Source: Pantoea wallisii (lineage in GTDB: Bacteria > Pseudomonadota > Gammaproteobacteria > Enterobacterales > Enterobacteriaceae). Taken from it: a stretch of DNA of 54,723 nt. Shown here piece by piece: positions 8,630-20,604 of the stretch. The first letter of the stretch is position 1; each line of letters begins with the position of its first letter. Location: the NCBI RefSeq assembly GCF_002095485.1, contig NZ_MLFS01000030.1:1-54723 (forward strand), given 5' to 3'. The notes below the pieces were generated by a model, which worked only from the letters and a program-made list of their open reading frames with translations, ran no database searches and was not told the origin of the DNA. The translations under genes were made by a program, and so were the position numbers.

Positions 8630-10087
8630 TTACATCAGCGGCTGTGCCAGCTGTACCAGCTGGATAAGCGGCTGCGGATAGACACCCAGCAGCAGCACCA
8701 GGATGGCGGAGATCAGCACCACAACGCCCCCGGCGGTAAATGCCCAGTTAGCCGGCGTATCACGCGTATGCAGCTCTGGCGGGCTGAGGTAGAGGCTCAC
8801 CGTAACGCGCAAATAGTAGTAGAGGCCAATGGCACTGCCTACCACCACTGCGCCCGTCAGCCACCACAGATGCGCATTCACGCCGGTCGCGATCACGTAG
8901 AACTTGCCGATAAAGCCAAGCGTCATCGGGATACCGGCCAGCGACAGCATCATCACCGTCATTACCGCTGACAGAATCGGGCGATGCCAGAACAGACCAC
9001 GGTAAGAGTAAAGTGAATCGGCATCCGGACCGCGATACGGGCTGGACATCAGGCTGACAACACCGAACGCACCCAGGCTGCTGAACAGATAACCCGCCAG
9101 GTAGACGCCCGCCGTCTCCAGCGACAGCTGATGGGTTTTCACCGCAATCAGCGCCACCAGCAGATAGCCGAGGTGTGCGATGGAGGAGTAACCGAGCAGA
9201 CGCTTGATATTGCTCTGCGAAATTGCCATCAGGTTACCGAACAGGATCGATACGAAGGCGATCGCACCCAGTACGGTGCGCACGGCTTCACTGTCGGTCA
9301 CTGGCGCGTACATGAACAGACGCATGATGACGCCAAAGATGGCAATTTTGCTGGCGGTGGCGAGGAAGGTCGACACCGGCGCCGGCGCACCCTGATAGAC
9401 GTCCGGCGTCCAGAGATGGAACGGTACCAGCGAGAGCTTAAAGCCGAGGCCGATGATCATCATGCCCAGGCCCACCAGCAGCAGTGGCTGCTGCAGCATG
9501 CTGTCATTCAGGCTTTTGCCCAGTTGCACGAAGCTCAGGCTGCCGGAGTCCGCATACACCAGCGCAATACCGAAGATCAGGAATGACGACGCGGCGGCCG
9601 ACAGAATCATGTACTTCAGTGCCGCTTCCAGCGAGCGTTTCTGGCGGAAGGCGTAGCCGATCAGGCCAAACAGCGGCAGCGACAGCAGCTCAATACCGAT
9701 AAACAGCGCCGCCAGGTGATTGGCGCTCGCCAGCACGATACCGCCCAGCGCCGCAATCAGCACCAGCAGGTAGAACTCATCTTTGTTGTCCGGATAGCCG
9801 GCCAGCCACGGATAAGCAAAGGTACAGGTCGCCAGACTGGCCAGTATCACCAGCGCGGTATAGAACATCGAATAGCCATCCACGCGCAGCAGCGGCGTGA
9901 CATCCATGGCGCCCACCTGGCCTACAAACCACAGTGAAAACAGTGCAAGGTTGAGTCCGATCACTGTCAGCGTGGCATTAACAAAGTGGTTGCGTCGCCA
10001 CGCAATGGACAGCATCACAACCACCACCGTCAATCCGACGATCAACAGCGGTAGCAACGCGATCAATTGTTGAGGAGTTATTGTCAT
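8630..10087 (-). CDS. nuoN: NADH-quinone oxidoreductase subunit N
   Basis: Antiporter-like membrane subunit of complex I, 485 residues (as E. coli), about 14 transmembrane helices. The key residues Glu133 (GIELLSLP) and Lys217 (LGFKLSL) proposed for proton translocation are present. Last gene of the operon, 6 bases after nuoM and followed by the operon terminator. Confidence 0.97.
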   Translation of the reverse strand: MTITPQQLIALLPLLIVGLTVVVVMLSIAWRRNHFVNATLTVIGLNLALFSLWFVGQVGAMDVTPLLRVDGYSMFYTALVILASLATCTFAYPWLAGYPDNKDEFYLLVLIAALGGIVLASANHLAALFIGIELLSLPLFGLIGYAFRQKRSLEAALKYMILSAAASSFLIFGIALVYADSGSLSFVQLGKSLNDSMLQQPLLLVGLGMMIIGLGFKLSLVPFHLWTPDVYQGAPAPVSTFLATASKIAIFGVIMRLFMYAPVTDSEAVRTVLGAIAFVSILFGNLMAISQSNIKRLLGYSSIAHLGYLLVALIAVKTHQLSLETAGVYLAGYLFSSLGAFGVVSLMSSPYRGPDADSLYSYRGLFWHRPILSAVMTVMMLSLAGIPMTLGFIGKFYVIATGVNAHLWWLTGAVVVGSAIGLYYYLRVTVSLYLSPPELHTRDTPANWAFTAGGVVVLISAILVLLLGVYPQPLIQLVQLAQPLM

Positions 10088-10093
10088 GGCGAA

Positions 10094-11614
10094 TTACGGC
10101 CTTGTAGTTGAAATTGAAGCGGTAAACCACTGCTGAATATTGCTCATCGCAGCATGGGACGTGTCGAGGATTGGCTGTGGATAGATCCCCAGCAGCACCA
10201 GCAGCACGACCAGTACACCGATGGTCAGGAATTCGCGCGGCGACATTCCAGCCAGCGGCTCTTTTGATTTTGCCTCGCCGTAGTAAGCGCGCTGCATCAT
10301 GATCAGTGAGTAGACCGAGGCAAACACCAGGCCGAAGGTCGCGATCACGATAATCACCGGTACCACCTGGAAGCTGCCGGTCAGAATCATAAACTCACCA
10401 ACAAAGTTACCGGTGCCCGGCATACCCAGGTTCGCAACAGCAAAGAACAGCGACAGACCCGGAATCCACTTAATACGCGACCACAGGCCGCCCATCTGAC
10501 GCATATCACGAGTATGCAGACGCTCATACAGCTGACCACACAGAATGAACAGCGCGGCGGCCGACAGACCGTGCGCAATCATCTGGATAACCGCGCCCTG
10601 GAACGCCAGCTGGCTGCCGGTGTAGATAGCAATCAGCACGAAGCCCATGTGCGAAATCGAGGTATAGGCAATCAGACGCTTGATATCGTACTGCGAGAAC
10701 GCCATCCACGCGCCGTAGAAGATACCGATGATACCCAGCCACATCGCAATGGGCGCGAACTCTGCTGAAGCATTCGGGAACAGCGGCAGGCTGAAACGCA
10801 GCAGGCCGTAAGCGGCGGTTTTCAACAGAATACCCGCAAGGTCCACGGAACCGGCGGTTGGCGCCTGACTGTGCGCATCCGGCAGCCAGCCGTGCAGCGG
10901 CACTACCGGCATTTTCACGGCGAAGGCGATGAAGAAGCCGAGCATCAGCAGATACTCTACCGTATGCGACATGGGTGTCTTCAGTAGCTGTTCATAGCTG
11001 AAGGTCCAGACGCCAGTCGCGTTATAGTGCACAAACACCAGCGCCAGAATCGCAATCAGCATCACCAGACCAGATGCCTGGGTATAAATGAAGAACTTGG
11101 TGGCCGCGGTGATACGCGTCTTACCGTCCGATGCCTTGTGCCCCCACAGTGCGATGAGGAAGTACATCGGCACCAGCATCATCTCCCAGAAGAAGAAGAA
11201 CAGGAACATATCGATGGCGAGGAACACGCCAATAACGCCGCCGAGGATCCACATCAGGTTCAGGTGGAAGAAGCCCTGATACTTCTCGATCTCGTTCCAG
11301 GAGCAGAGTACCGCCATCAGACCGAGCAGACCGGTCAGCACCACCATCAGCAGCGACAGACCGTCGATGGCCAGATGGAAGTTGATGCCAAAGCGCGGAA
11401 TCCATGGTACGGAGAAACTGGATTGCCACTGCGGAATACCTGCAGCCTGCGTCAGTGAGTAACCGCCCTGCAGCCAGAGCTGCAGGCCAAGCGCCAGCGT
11501 CAGGCCCATGGTGATCAATGCGATCCAGCGCGGCACTTTCGCACCGAGGCGCTCTGCCAGCCAGCAAAGCAGACCCCCGACGAAGGGGATGATTATTAGC
11601 CAAGGTAATAACAC
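10094..11614 (-). CDS. nuoM: NADH-quinone oxidoreductase subunit M
   Basis: Antiporter-like membrane subunit of complex I, 506 residues (E. coli 509). Glu144 (FFWEMML) and Lys234 (FAVKMPVVPLHGWLPDAH), required for proton pumping in E. coli, are conserved at the same numbers. It lies between nuoL (84-base gap) and nuoN (6-base gap). Confidence 0.97.
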   Translation of the reverse strand: MLLPWLIIIPFVGGLLCWLAERLGAKVPRWIALITMGLTLALGLQLWLQGGYSLTQAAGIPQWQSSFSVPWIPRFGINFHLAIDGLSLLMVVLTGLLGLMAVLCSWNEIEKYQGFFHLNLMWILGGVIGVFLAIDMFLFFFFWEMMLVPMYFLIALWGHKASDGKTRITAATKFFIYTQASGLVMLIAILALVFVHYNATGVWTFSYEQLLKTPMSHTVEYLLMLGFFIAFAVKMPVVPLHGWLPDAHSQAPTAGSVDLAGILLKTAAYGLLRFSLPLFPNASAEFAPIAMWLGIIGIFYGAWMAFSQYDIKRLIAYTSISHMGFVLIAIYTGSQLAFQGAVIQMIAHGLSAAALFILCGQLYERLHTRDMRQMGGLWSRIKWIPGLSLFFAVANLGMPGTGNFVGEFMILTGSFQVVPVIIVIATFGLVFASVYSLIMMQRAYYGEAKSKEPLAGMSPREFLTIGVLVVLLVLLGIYPQPILDTSHAAMSNIQQWFTASISTTRP

Positions 11615-11698
11615 GGCGTACTTCCCTTTTTATTGCCTTACTTCAGGCAATTTTTGACATTCTAATTGGGCGAGCGAACCCGCCCCGCTCATCAATCT

Positions 11699-13534
11699 TT
11701 AGATTACCAGTATCAGCGCCAGCACCACGACAGCACCCACGCTCATTGACGCCACATACCAGCGCAGATAACCGTTCTCACTCATCACCAGACCTTTATT
11801 CCCGATGCGCGACAGCAGCGCAGGAGTGTTCATCAGGGAGTTGAGCGGATCGCGCTGCAGCAGCCAGGCAATGCCAAGGTAAGGTTTAACAAACACCTTG
11901 TCGTACAGCCAGTCGAAGCCCCAGGCCGCGAACCACCAGGTACCGAAGAATCGGCCCGGTGCGCTGTTCGCCACGCGGGTAACCAGCTGACGTTTGCCCA
12001 GCCACAGTGCGGCGGCGATCAGAATACCGAGAATCGCGACCACGCCCGAGGTGATCTCCAGCGCCACTTTGCCCTCTTCACCCAATTCACCCTGCGGCAG
12101 TACGCCTGCCAGCGGTGGCGTAATCAGCGCACCAATGAAGGTTGAGAGCACCAGCAGCACAATCAGCGGCAGATGGTGAGTAATGCCTTTGCCGGCGTGC
12201 GCATGAATTTTCTCTTCGCCGTGGAACACGATGAAGATCATGCGGAAGGTGTAGATTGAGGTCAGGAACGCCCCTACCAAACCGGCAACCATCAGATTGA
12301 CGTGACCATTGGCCAGCGCACCAAACAGGATCTCATCCTTACTGTAGAAACCTGCGGTAATCAGCGGCAGTGCCGCCAGCGCCGCGCCGCCCACCAGGAA
12401 GCAGACATAGACCAGCGGAATACTTTTGCGCAGGCCGCCCATCTTAAAGATGTTCTGCTCATGATGGCAGGCCAGAATCACCGAACCGGAAGAGAGGAAC
12501 AGCAGCGCTTTAAAGAAGGCATGCGTCATCAGGTGGAAAATAGCGGCATCCCACGCCTGTACGCCCAGCGCCAGGAACATGTAGCCAATCTGGCTCATGG
12601 TGGAGTAGGCCAGCACGCGTTTGATGTCGGTCTGTACCAGCGCGGCAAAACCAGCCAGCACCAGCGTAATCGCACCGACAATCCCGACCAGATGCAGCAC
12701 TTCCGGCGTCAGCAGGAACAGGCCGTGCGTACGGGCGATCAGATAGACGCCGGCGGTTACCATGGTCGCGGCGTGAATCAGTGCCGAAACCGGGGTCGGA
12801 CCGGCCATGGCGTCTGCCAGCCAGGTCTGCAACGGCAGCTGCGCCGATTTGCCCACGGCGCCGCCCAACAGCATCAGGGTTGCCCACTGCAGCATGTGGT
12901 TGTCCGCCGCAAAGTGCGCAGGCGCCAGCTCCATCAGCTCGCGGAAGTTCAGCGTGCCCAGTTCGTTGTAGAGGATGAACAGCGCGAAAGCGAGGAACAC
13001 ATCACCCACGCGGGTGATGATGAACGCTTTCATCGCGGCTTTACCGTTTTCCGGATTGCTGTAGTAGAAACCGATCAGCAGGTAGGAGCAGAGGCCCACG
13101 CCTTCCCAGCCGAGGTACATCAGCATCAGGTTATCCGCCAGCACCAGCACCACCATGCTCGCGATGAACAGGTTGGTGTAAGCGAAGAAGCGCGAATAGC
13201 CCTCTTCACCGCGCATGTACCAGGACGCGAACATGTGGATGAAGAAGCCGACGCCGGTTACCACCGACAGCATAGTCAGCGACAGACCGTCCAGCACCAG
13301 GTTCACTTTGATATCAAAGTTGCCCACGTGCATCCAGGTCCAGAGCGCTTGGGTAAACGGCTGCTGGCCCTGACTGAAGAAGTCCATGCCCACAAATACC
13401 GTGGTCAGCGCTGCCAGGCCCACTGAACCCATGCCGATCGCTGCCGACAGGTTCTCCGACCAGCGGCCACGGGAAAACGCTAATAGCAAAAAGCCAATCA
13501 GCGGAAATAAGACAGTTAAATAGAGAAGATTCAT
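11699..13534 (-). CDS. nuoL: NADH-quinone oxidoreductase subunit L
   Basis: Largest antiporter-like membrane subunit, at the distal end of the complex I arm, 611 residues (E. coli 613). Glu144 ([18 protein letters not shown]) and Lys229 ([15 protein letters not shown]) are at their E. coli positions, and the C-terminal lateral-helix extension is full length. Its start overlaps the nuoK stop by 4 bases. Confidence 0.97.
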   Translation of the reverse strand: MNLLYLTVLFPLIGFLLLAFSRGRWSENLSAAIGMGSVGLAALTTVFVGMDFFSQGQQPFTQALWTWMHVGNFDIKVNLVLDGLSLTMLSVVTGVGFFIHMFASWYMRGEEGYSRFFAYTNLFIASMVVLVLADNLMLMYLGWEGVGLCSYLLIGFYYSNPENGKAAMKAFIITRVGDVFLAFALFILYNELGTLNFRELMELAPAHFAADNHMLQWATLMLLGGAVGKSAQLPLQTWLADAMAGPTPVSALIHAATMVTAGVYLIARTHGLFLLTPEVLHLVGIVGAITLVLAGFAALVQTDIKRVLAYSTMSQIGYMFLALGVQAWDAAIFHLMTHAFFKALLFLSSGSVILACHHEQNIFKMGGLRKSIPLVYVCFLVGGAALAALPLITAGFYSKDEILFGALANGHVNLMVAGLVGAFLTSIYTFRMIFIVFHGEEKIHAHAGKGITHHLPLIVLLVLSTFIGALITPPLAGVLPQGELGEEGKVALEITSGVVAILGILIAAALWLGKRQLVTRVANSAPGRFFGTWWFAAWGFDWLYDKVFVKPYLGIAWLLQRDPLNSLMNTPALLSRIGNKGLVMSENGYLRWYVASMSVGAVVVLALILVI

Positions 13535-13833
13535 CCGCGCATCTCGCTCACTGTGTCAATGTTCAGCGTCTGACGACGACGATAGAGCTGGAGCAGCAGC
13601 GCCAGGCCAATACTGGCTTCGGCCGCCGCAAGGCTAATCGCCAGAATGTACATCACCTGGCCATCGGCTTGTCCCCAATAGCTGCCTGCCACCACCAGCG
13701 CCAGCGCGGCGGCATTGATCATGATCTCCAGACCAATCAGCATAAACAGCAGGTTACGGCGCAGCACCAGCGAGGTCAGGCCAAGAACAAACAGCACGGC
13801 AGCCAGAATCAGGCCATGTTGTAACGGGATCAT
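13531..13833 (-). CDS. nuoK: NADH-quinone oxidoreductase subunit K
   Basis: Small three-helix membrane subunit (MrpC-like), 100 residues. The buried acidic residues Glu36 (LIGLEIM) and Glu72 (AAAEASIG), important for proton transfer, are conserved. It overlaps nuoJ and nuoL by 4 bases each, consistent with translational coupling. Confidence 0.97.
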   Translation of the reverse strand: MIPLQHGLILAAVLFVLGLTSLVLRRNLLFMLIGLEIMINAAALALVVAGSYWGQADGQVMYILAISLAAAEASIGLALLLQLYRRRQTLNIDTVSEMRG

Positions 13834-14381
13834 GCGCGCTCCTCCTTATTCGCTTCCGCATCCGTCACGCGGTTGCTCAGCACCTCACCCTGACGCTCAT
13901 CGCGTCCGATGTGGAAGGCCACTACCAGTCCGGCCAGCAGCAGCATTGACGCCAGCTCAACCGCCAGAACATAAGGACCAAACAGGCTAATTCCGACCGC
14001 TTTCGCATCAATCACGGTACCGTCGATGCCCTGATCGGTGGCTGTGGTGATGGCATAGATCATGACCACCAGCAGCAGCAGCGAGACGATGCCCGGACCA
14101 ATCCACAGCGACGGCTTCAGCCATTCGCGCTCCTGATCCTGCTGGGTTTTACCCAGGTTCAGCATCATGACCACGAACACGAACAGCACCATAATGGCGC
14201 CGGCATAAACGATGATCTCCAGCGCACCGGCGAAATAGGCGCCCATGGAGAAGAACACGCCGGCAATCGCCAGCAGCGACACAATCAGGTACAGCAGCGC
14301 ATGTACCGGATTGGTGTGGGTGATGACGCGCAATGTCGTCAGCACCGCCACCAGTCCGCAAAGATAAAACGCAAATTCCAT
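13830..14381 (-). CDS. nuoJ: NADH-quinone oxidoreductase subunit J
   Basis: Five-helix membrane subunit at the base of the quinone pathway, 183 residues (E. coli 184). The conserved third-helix segment [20 protein letters not shown] is present. It lies 10 bases after nuoI and overlaps nuoK by 4 bases. Confidence 0.97.
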   Translation of the reverse strand: MEFAFYLCGLVAVLTTLRVITHTNPVHALLYLIVSLLAIAGVFFSMGAYFAGALEIIVYAGAIMVLFVFVVMMLNLGKTQQDQEREWLKPSLWIGPGIVSLLLLVVMIYAITTATDQGIDGTVIDAKAVGISLFGPYVLAVELASMLLLAGLVVAFHIGRDERQGEVLSNRVTDAEANKEERA

Positions 14382-14391
14382 ACCTGGCTCC

Positions 14392-14934
14392 TTAAGGTAA
14401 CAAGCCTTTGACGTCGATCGGCTTGGCTTCGTTTTCCGCGTCGCCCTTCTCTTTCCCGTCGATCGCCATACCTGCCATGCGATAGAAGTTGTACTCCGGG
14501 TATTTACCCGGACCGGAAATCAGCAGGTCCTCTTTCTCGTACACCAGATCCTGACGCTTGAATTCACCCAGTTCGAAATCCGGGGTCAGCTGAATCGCCG
14601 TGGTAGGACAGGCCTCTTCGCACAGGCCGCAGAAGATGCAGCGTGAGAAGTTGATACGGAAAAATTCCGGATACCAGCGGCCATCCTGCATCTCCGCTTT
14701 TTGCAGCGAAATACAGCCCACCGGGCAGGCTACCGCACACAGGTTACAGGCTACACAGCGCTCTTCGCCGTCCGGATCGCGCGTCAGCACGATGCGGCCA
14801 CGGTAGCGCGGCGGCAGATAGACCGGCTCTTCCGGGTACATCTGGGTTTCGCGTTTGGCGAAGGCGTGCATGCCTATCATCCAGATACTGCGCACTGTCG
14901 TGCCGAAGCCAACGACAATATCTTTTAAAGTCAT
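14392..14934 (-). CDS. nuoI: NADH-quinone oxidoreductase subunit I
   Basis: TYKY-type 8Fe ferredoxin subunit carrying clusters N6a and N6b, at the junction of the peripheral and membrane arms, 180 residues as in E. coli. Ligands are Cys60, 63, 66, 70 ([11 protein letters not shown]) and Cys99, 102, 105, 109 ([11 protein letters not shown]). The start is the ATG at 14934 (MTLKDIV); the open frame runs further upstream into nuoH but that part is unconserved. Confidence 0.97.
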   Translation of the reverse strand: MTLKDIVVGFGTTVRSIWMIGMHAFAKRETQMYPEEPVYLPPRYRGRIVLTRDPDGEERCVACNLCAVACPVGCISLQKAEMQDGRWYPEFFRINFSRCIFCGLCEEACPTTAIQLTPDFELGEFKRQDLVYEKEDLLISGPGKYPEYNFYRMAGMAIDGKEKGDAENEAKPIDVKGLLP

Positions 14935-14945
14935 CTCAAAACCCC

Positions 14946-15922
14946 TTACTGCGCGCTGTACAGAATCACTGCGGCAGTTGCCAGCAGGTTCAATAACGTC
15001 AGCGGCAGGCAAACTTTCCAGCCGAACGACAGCACCTGGTCATAACGTGGACGCGGCAGCGCAGCACGAATCAGGATAAACATCACCATAAAGAACGCCG
15101 TTTTCAGGGCGAACCAGATGAATGGCGGCAGGAACGGCCCGTGCCAGCCACCGAAGAACAGCGTCACAATCAGCGCTGACACGGTGGTGATAGCCACATA
15201 TTCACCGACAAAGAACAGGCCGAATTTCATACCGGCATATTCGATGTGGTAACCGTCGGCCAGCTCCTGTTCCGCTTCCGGCTGGTCAAACGGATGACGG
15301 TGACACACCGCCACACCCGCGATACAGAAGGTCACAAAGCCAAAGAACTGCGGATGATGTTCCACAGATGCGCCTGGTTTTCGACGATGGCGTTCAGGTT
15401 GAATGAACCCGCCTGCGCCACCACGCCCATCAGGGAGAGCCCAAGGAACACCTCGTAGCTCAGGGTCTGCGCCGATGCACGCATTGCACCCAGCAGCGAG
15501 TATTTGTTGTTACTCGACCAGCCGGCGAACAGCACTGCATAAACGGCAAGACCCGCCATCATCAGGAAGAACAGCAGACCGATGTTCAGGTCGGTTACCA
15601 TCCAGCTCGGCGAAACCGGCACAATCGCAAACGCCAGCAGCAGCGAAACGAACGCGATAACCGGCGCCAGGGTAAAGATGAAGCGATCGGTAAACGGCGG
15701 AACCCAGTCCTCTTTAAAGAACATTTTGATCATATCCGCAGCCAGCTGCAGCGAGCCGCCCCAGCCAACGCGGTTTGGACCATAGCGGTTCTGCCACAAG
15801 CCGAGCAGACGACGCTCAGCAAAACTCATGAAGGCACCACAAGCCACCACCACCAGCAGGATCACAATCGCTTTAACGACCTGGAGAATGATGTCGATAA
15901 CGTCCGGTGTCAGCCAGCTCAT
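14946..15922 (-). CDS. nuoH: NADH-quinone oxidoreductase subunit H, frameshifted as sequenced
   Basis: Membrane subunit forming the quinone chamber and first proton path of complex I, about 8 helices. The frame breaks near 15352-15353, where the plus strand reads CTGCGGATG. One more G would restore [13 protein letters not shown] and give 325 residues, the E. coli length. Upstream of the break the reading is near-identical to E. coli through [20 protein letters not shown]; downstream [19 protein letters not shown] resumes cleanly. It overlaps nuoG by 4 bases. The rest of the operon is intact, so a sequencing error is the simplest explanation. Confidence 0.94.
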
Positions 15923-18642
15923 TGCGCAGCCTCCTGCAGTTTGTCAATGTGCGCACCCGAGAGGAACGGCGGCACGCCCGGCATGCCCAGCGGTAAGCCC
16001 ACCTGCCCTGCCTGCAGCGAGGCAGAGAAGCGCACCGGCAGACGCAGGGTCTCACCCGCACATACCAGCTCCACGGAGGCGCCATTATTGACGCCCAGCT
16101 TCTCGGCGTCAGCCGGGTTGATTACCAGCATCGCTGGCGCCATACGTTTCTGGAAGGTCGGTGAACGCTGAGTCATCTCTTCACTACCAAACAGCTGGTA
16201 GTAAGGTGCGACACGCCACTGGCTGCCTTCGGTGAAGCTTTCCGGCACGGTGGTGAACCATGGCAACGAGCCCTCACCGGCTTCAAACAGGCGTACGCCC
16301 GGATCGCCGTTACGCAGTTTGCCACCCACTTCGTCCTGGAATTTGTTCCACGCCTGCGGGGAGTTCCAGCCTGGAGCCCAGGCAAACGGAATCTGCGAAC
16401 GCGGTGCGCCAGGCTGGTTGTTCCCTTCCATCGAGAAGGCAAACATGGTGTCTTTATCCTGCGGCTGACGCGGCTCGTGCACGCTGATATTGGCACGTGC
16501 AGCGGTACGGCCGCTGGCACGATGCGGTGAACGCGCCAGTTTTTGTCCGCGAATACGGAAGCTGGCATCCGGCGCCGCATCTTTAATGCCTTTCAGCTGC
16601 GGCAGCGCCTCAATGGTTGCATCAATCACATGATCGAGCTGCGTCCAGTCAATGTGACGGCTCTGCAGCGTGCTGTGCAGCGAGTGCAGCCAGCGCCAGC
16701 TCTCCAGCATCACTATGCTGTTATCGTAGTAAGCGGGATCGTAAACCTGGAAGAAGCGCTGCGCGCGACCTTCGTGGTTAATTGAGGTACCGTCGCTCTC
16801 AGCAAAGCTGGCGGTTGAGAGCACCAGCCCGGCCTTCTCCAGCGTGGCGGTACGCTGATGATCAACCACAATCACGTGTGCGGTATTGTGTAACGCCGCA
16901 TCTACCGTGGCTTTCGGCGCGTGGCGGTAGAGATCGTTCTCCAGCACCACCAGTGCATCCGCTTCACCTTTATCCAGCTGCTCCAGCGCGCTGTCCAGCG
17001 AGTGACCGCCGATCAGGCCAAGGCCCATGCTGTTCGCCGCGCCGGCCAGCAGCGTGATGCCGACATCGGCGCCGCGCGCTTTCAGCGCTTTCGCCACGTT
17101 GGCGGCGGCTTCAATCATGGCGGTGCTGCCAGAGTGCGTGCCTGAAATAATCAGTGGCTTTTTCGCCCCGGCCAGAGCCTGAACCACCACATCCAGCTTG
17201 CTACTCAGGCTGCGGTCTAAACCGGTAACAACCGGTGCCGTTTCATCCAGCGCATTGGCGATAGCAAAGCCGAGACGCGCCTGATCTTCTACCGGCGCGC
17301 GATAGCTCCACGCGGCGATATCATCCAGACGGGTTTCATCCACGTTGGTGACAAACAGCGGATGCTTCGCATGTTGGCCGATGTTCAGGATGGCGGCAAT
17401 CTGCCAGTCAGCGACTTTTTGCGCCGCCGCCATTTCGCGTGCTTTGCCTTTTACCGCCTGGCGAACCGACAGTGCCACGCGTGCGCCAACCTGCGTGAGA
17501 TCTTCACCCAGTACCAGCACCGCATCGTAGCTCTCAATTTCGCGCAGTGATGGCGTATAGATACCGCCCTCCTGCAGCACTTTCAGCATCAGCTCAACGC
17601 GCGCCTGCTCACCGGCTGGCATGCCGGTAGAGAAGTTCTCTGCGCCAACCAGTTCGCGCAGCGCAAAGTTGCTCTCGATGCTGGCGCGAGGTGAACCAAT
17701 GCCGATCACTCTTTTCGCCTGACGCAGGATATCGGCAGCAGCATTAACCGCCTGCTCCGCGTTCAGGGTAATGCGATCGTTGCCGCGCAGCTGTTCCGGA
17801 TGGCGCGGACGATCTTTACGGTTAACGTAGCCATAACCAAAGCGGCCACGGTCACACAGGAAGTAGTGGTTTACCGTACCGTTATAGCGGTTTTCGATGC
17901 GACGCAGCTCGCCATAGCGCTCACCCGGGCTGGTGTTACAGCCGACGCTGCACTGCTGGCAGATGCTTGGCGCGAACTGCATATCCCATTTACGGTTATA
18001 GCGTTCTGAGTGAGTTTTATCGGTGAACACGCCGGTCGGGCAGATCTCGACCAGGTTTCCGGAGAACTCGCTCTCCAGCGTGCCATCTTCCGGGCGGCCA
18101 AAGTAGACGTTGTCGTGCGCGCCGTATACGCCGAGGTCTTTGCCATCCGCGTAATCTTTGTAGTAACGCACGCAGCGATAGCAGGCGATACAGCGGTTCA
18201 TCTCATGGGAGATGAACGGGCCGAGGTCCTGATTCTGATGAGTACGTTTGGTAAAACGGTAGCGACGGAAGCTGTGGCCCGTCATCACCGTCATATCCTG
18301 CAGATGACAGTTGCCGCCCTCTTCGCACACCGGGCAGTCGTGCGGGTGGTTGGTCATCAGCCACTCCACCACGCTTTCACGAAACTCTTTCGCTTCGCCA
18401 TCGTCGATGGAGATAAAGGTGCCGTCCGACGCCGGCGTCATGCAGGACATGACAAGGCGACCGCGGGTATCTTCGGCATTCTGGAATTGCTTCACCGCGC
18501 ACTGGCGGCAGGCTCCCACGCTTCCCAGCGCCGGATGCCAGCAAAAATAAGGAATATCAAGGCCCAGAGAGAGACACGCCTGCAGCAGGTTGTCCGCTCC
18601 GTTCACATCATATTCTTTACCGTCTACATGGATTGTAGCCAT
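15919..18642 (-). CDS. nuoG: NADH-quinone oxidoreductase subunit G
   Basis: Largest peripheral-arm subunit, 907 residues (E. coli 908). The N-terminal 2Fe-2S ferredoxin domain ([15 protein letters not shown]) carries N1b. [14 protein letters not shown] and the [13 protein letters not shown] / EICPTGVF block carry N5 and N4. CQQCSVGCN plus a later CDRGRFGYG supply the extra N7 cluster typical of enterobacteria. The rest is molybdopterin-oxidoreductase-like. I take ATG 18642 (MATIHVDG) as start by homology; ATG 18651 (MFTMATI), with GGAAG just upstream, is a possible alternative. Confidence 0.96.
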   Translation of the reverse strand: MATIHVDGKEYDVNGADNLLQACLSLGLDIPYFCWHPALGSVGACRQCAVKQFQNAEDTRGRLVMSCMTPASDGTFISIDDGEAKEFRESVVEWLMTNHPHDCPVCEEGGNCHLQDMTVMTGHSFRRYRFTKRTHQNQDLGPFISHEMNRCIACYRCVRYYKDYADGKDLGVYGAHDNVYFGRPEDGTLESEFSGNLVEICPTGVFTDKTHSERYNRKWDMQFAPSICQQCSVGCNTSPGERYGELRRIENRYNGTVNHYFLCDRGRFGYGYVNRKDRPRHPEQLRGNDRITLNAEQAVNAAADILRQAKRVIGIGSPRASIESNFALRELVGAENFSTGMPAGEQARVELMLKVLQEGGIYTPSLREIESYDAVLVLGEDLTQVGARVALSVRQAVKGKAREMAAAQKVADWQIAAILNIGQHAKHPLFVTNVDETRLDDIAAWSYRAPVEDQARLGFAIANALDETAPVVTGLDRSLSSKLDVVVQALAGAKKPLIISGTHSGSTAMIEAAANVAKALKARGADVGITLLAGAANSMGLGLIGGHSLDSALEQLDKGEADALVVLENDLYRHAPKATVDAALHNTAHVIVVDHQRTATLEKAGLVLSTASFAESDGTSINHEGRAQRFFQVYDPAYYDNSIVMLESWRWLHSLHSTLQSRHIDWTQLDHVIDATIEALPQLKGIKDAAPDASFRIRGQKLARSPHRASGRTAARANISVHEPRQPQDKDTMFAFSMEGNNQPGAPRSQIPFAWAPGWNSPQAWNKFQDEVGGKLRNGDPGVRLFEAGEGSLPWFTTVPESFTEGSQWRVAPYYQLFGSEEMTQRSPTFQKRMAPAMLVINPADAEKLGVNNGASVELVCAGETLRLPVRFSASLQAGQVGLPLGMPGVPPFLSGAHIDKLQEAAQ

Positions 18643-18662
18643 AGTGAACATGCTTCCGTAAG

Positions 18663-18680
18663 GCTCGTCCGCAGACGAGC
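18663..18680 (-). other. Hairpin between nuoF and nuoG
   Basis: Perfect 7-base stem GCTCGTC / GACGAGC with tetraloop CGCA in the 101-base nuoF-nuoG spacer. It has no T-run, so it is more likely an mRNA processing or stability element than a terminator. Confidence 0.5.
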
Positions 18681-18743
18681 GTTAAACATCTAATTCTGTG
18701 GCCAGGGCGTATCAGCCCGGGCGATCCCGTTTACGACGGCTGC

Positions 18744-20090
18744 TTACCAGCGCGCTTTCAGCAGGTTAGGCTGAATACCGCTGATAGCGCGGGTATTGCC
18801 AAACACCTGCGGCGCAATGCCGGCTTCAAACTCTTCACGGAAATATTTGATTGCGCTCTGCAGCGGCTCGACGGCACCCGGTGCGTGGGCGCAGAAGGTT
18901 TTACCCGGGCCAAGCTGACGGCAGAGCTGCTGCAGGGTTTCGATATCGCCCGGCTGCCCTTTTTTCTGCTCCAGCGCACGCAGGATCTTCACGCTCCACG
19001 GCAGACCATCACGGCAAGGCGTACACCAGCCGCAGGATTCGCGCGCAAAGAACTCTTCGAGATTGCGTACCAGCGAAACCATGTTGATCTCGTGATCCAC
19101 CGCCATCGCCAGAGCCGTACCTAAACGACTGCCGGCTTTACCAATGCTGGCAAACTCCATCGGCAGATCGAGGTGCTGATCGGTGAGGAAGTCAGTGCCG
19201 GCGCCGCCAGGCTGCCAGGCTTTGAATTTCAGGCCATCGCGCATACCGCCGGCGTAATCCTCAAGGATCTCACGTGCGGTGATGCCGAACGGCAGCTCCC
19301 AGACGCCAGGGTTGTTGACGCGGCCAGAGAAGCCCATCATTTTGGTGCCGGTATCTTCGCTCTTTGAGATGTTCTTGTACCACTCCACGCCATTCAGGAA
19401 GATGGCCGGTACGTTCGACAACGTCTCTACGTTGTTCACGCAGGTTGGTTTGCCCCAGACGCCGGCGCTGGCCGGGAACGGCGGCTTGGAGCGCGGGTTA
19501 GCGCGGCGCCCCTCCAGCGAGTTGATCAGCGCAGTCTCTTCACCACAGATATAACGGCCCGCGCCGGTGTGCACGAACAGCTCAAAATCAAAACCGGTGC
19601 CCAGAATGTTTTTGCCAATGAAACCGGCCTCGGTGGCTTCAGCAATCGCGCGGCGCAGATTCTCTGCCGCCTCGATATACTCGCCGCGCAGGAAGATATA
19701 GCCGCGATACGCTTTCAGCGCGAACGCACTGATCAGCATGCCTTCCACCAGCTGGTGCGGCAGTTGCTCCATTAACAAACGGTCTTTATAGGTGCCCGGC
19801 TCCATTTCATCCGCGTTACACAGCAGGTAACGGATGTTCATGGATTCATCTTTGGGCATCAGGCTCCACTTCAGGCCGGTGTTAAAGCCTGCACCGCCGC
19901 GGCCCTTCAGACCGGAGTCTTTCACCGTGGCGACGATCTCATCCTGACTCATGCCGTTCAGCGCTTTCTCCGCGCCGACGTAGCCGTTTTTACTGCGGTA
20001 TTCATCAATCCATACCGGCTGTTTGTCATCACGCAGACGCCAGGTCAGCGGATGGGTTTCGGCAGTACGAATGATCTGTTTAATGGTCAT
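18744..20090 (-). CDS. nuoF: NADH-quinone oxidoreductase subunit F
   Basis: NADH- and FMN-binding subunit that accepts hydride from NADH, 448 residues (E. coli 445). The FMN loop [14 protein letters not shown] (63-76), the NADH-site segment [19 protein letters not shown] (176-194) and cluster N3 ligands Cys353, 356, 359 and Cys400 are all present. The start ATGA overlaps the nuoE stop by 4 bases. Confidence 0.97.
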   Translation of the reverse strand: MTIKQIIRTAETHPLTWRLRDDKQPVWIDEYRSKNGYVGAEKALNGMSQDEIVATVKDSGLKGRGGAGFNTGLKWSLMPKDESMNIRYLLCNADEMEPGTYKDRLLMEQLPHQLVEGMLISAFALKAYRGYIFLRGEYIEAAENLRRAIAEATEAGFIGKNILGTGFDFELFVHTGAGRYICGEETALINSLEGRRANPRSKPPFPASAGVWGKPTCVNNVETLSNVPAIFLNGVEWYKNISKSEDTGTKMMGFSGRVNNPGVWELPFGITAREILEDYAGGMRDGLKFKAWQPGGAGTDFLTDQHLDLPMEFASIGKAGSRLGTALAMAVDHEINMVSLVRNLEEFFARESCGWCTPCRDGLPWSVKILRALEQKKGQPGDIETLQQLCRQLGPGKTFCAHAPGAVEPLQSAIKYFREEFEAGIAPQVFGNTRAISGIQPNLLKARW

Positions 20091-20602
20091 TGATACTGCT
20101 CCAGCAGGTTAGCGATGCCTTCCGGCGTCAGATGAACGTGGGTATCTTCATCCACCATCATGGTCGGGCCTTTATCACAGTTGCCCAGGCAGCAGGTTGG
20201 CAGCAGGGTAAAGCGACCATCTGCCGTGGTCTGGCCCGGTTTGATGTTCAGGTTCTGCTCTAATGCCGCCTGAATGCCCTGATAACCGGTGATGTGACAC
20301 ACCACGCTGTCGCAGTAACGAATCACGTGCCGCCCTACCGGCGTGCGGTAGATCTGGCTGTAGAATGTCGCCACGCCTTCCACGTCGCTGGCCGGAATGC
20401 CCAGCACGTTAGCAATCGCATGAATGGCGCCGTCCGGCACCCAGCCACGCTGTTTCTGCACAATCTTCAGCGCTTCAATCGACGCCGCGCGCGCATCTTC
20501 ATAGTGATGTTTTTCATGCTCGATAGCGTGGTGCTCGGCCTCGCTCAGCACAAAGACCTCATTCGGGTCGATGGTTTGAATGGCAATTTTTTGATCGTGC
20601 AT
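20087..20602 (-). CDS. nuoE: NADH-quinone oxidoreductase subunit E
   Basis: Thioredoxin-like 2Fe-2S subunit carrying N1a, 171 residues (E. coli 166). Ligands are Cys97, Cys102, Cys138 and Cys142 ([14 protein letters not shown]). It forms the NADH-oxidising module with NuoF and NuoG, begins 2 bases after nuoCD ends and overlaps nuoF. Confidence 0.97.
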   Translation of the reverse strand: MHDQKIAIQTIDPNEVFVLSEAEHHAIEHEKHHYEDARAASIEALKIVQKQRGWVPDGAIHAIANVLGIPASDVEGVATFYSQIYRTPVGRHVIRYCDSVVCHITGYQGIQAALEQNLNIKPGQTTADGRFTLLPTCCLGNCDKGPTMMVDEDTHVHLTPEGIANLLEQYQ

Positions 20603-20604
20603 AA

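Noticed and set aside
12302..13426. 374-codon plus-strand ORF opposite nuoL
   Set aside because: Antisense shadow of a highly conserved gene in GC-rich DNA; His/Gln/Arg-rich with no domain.
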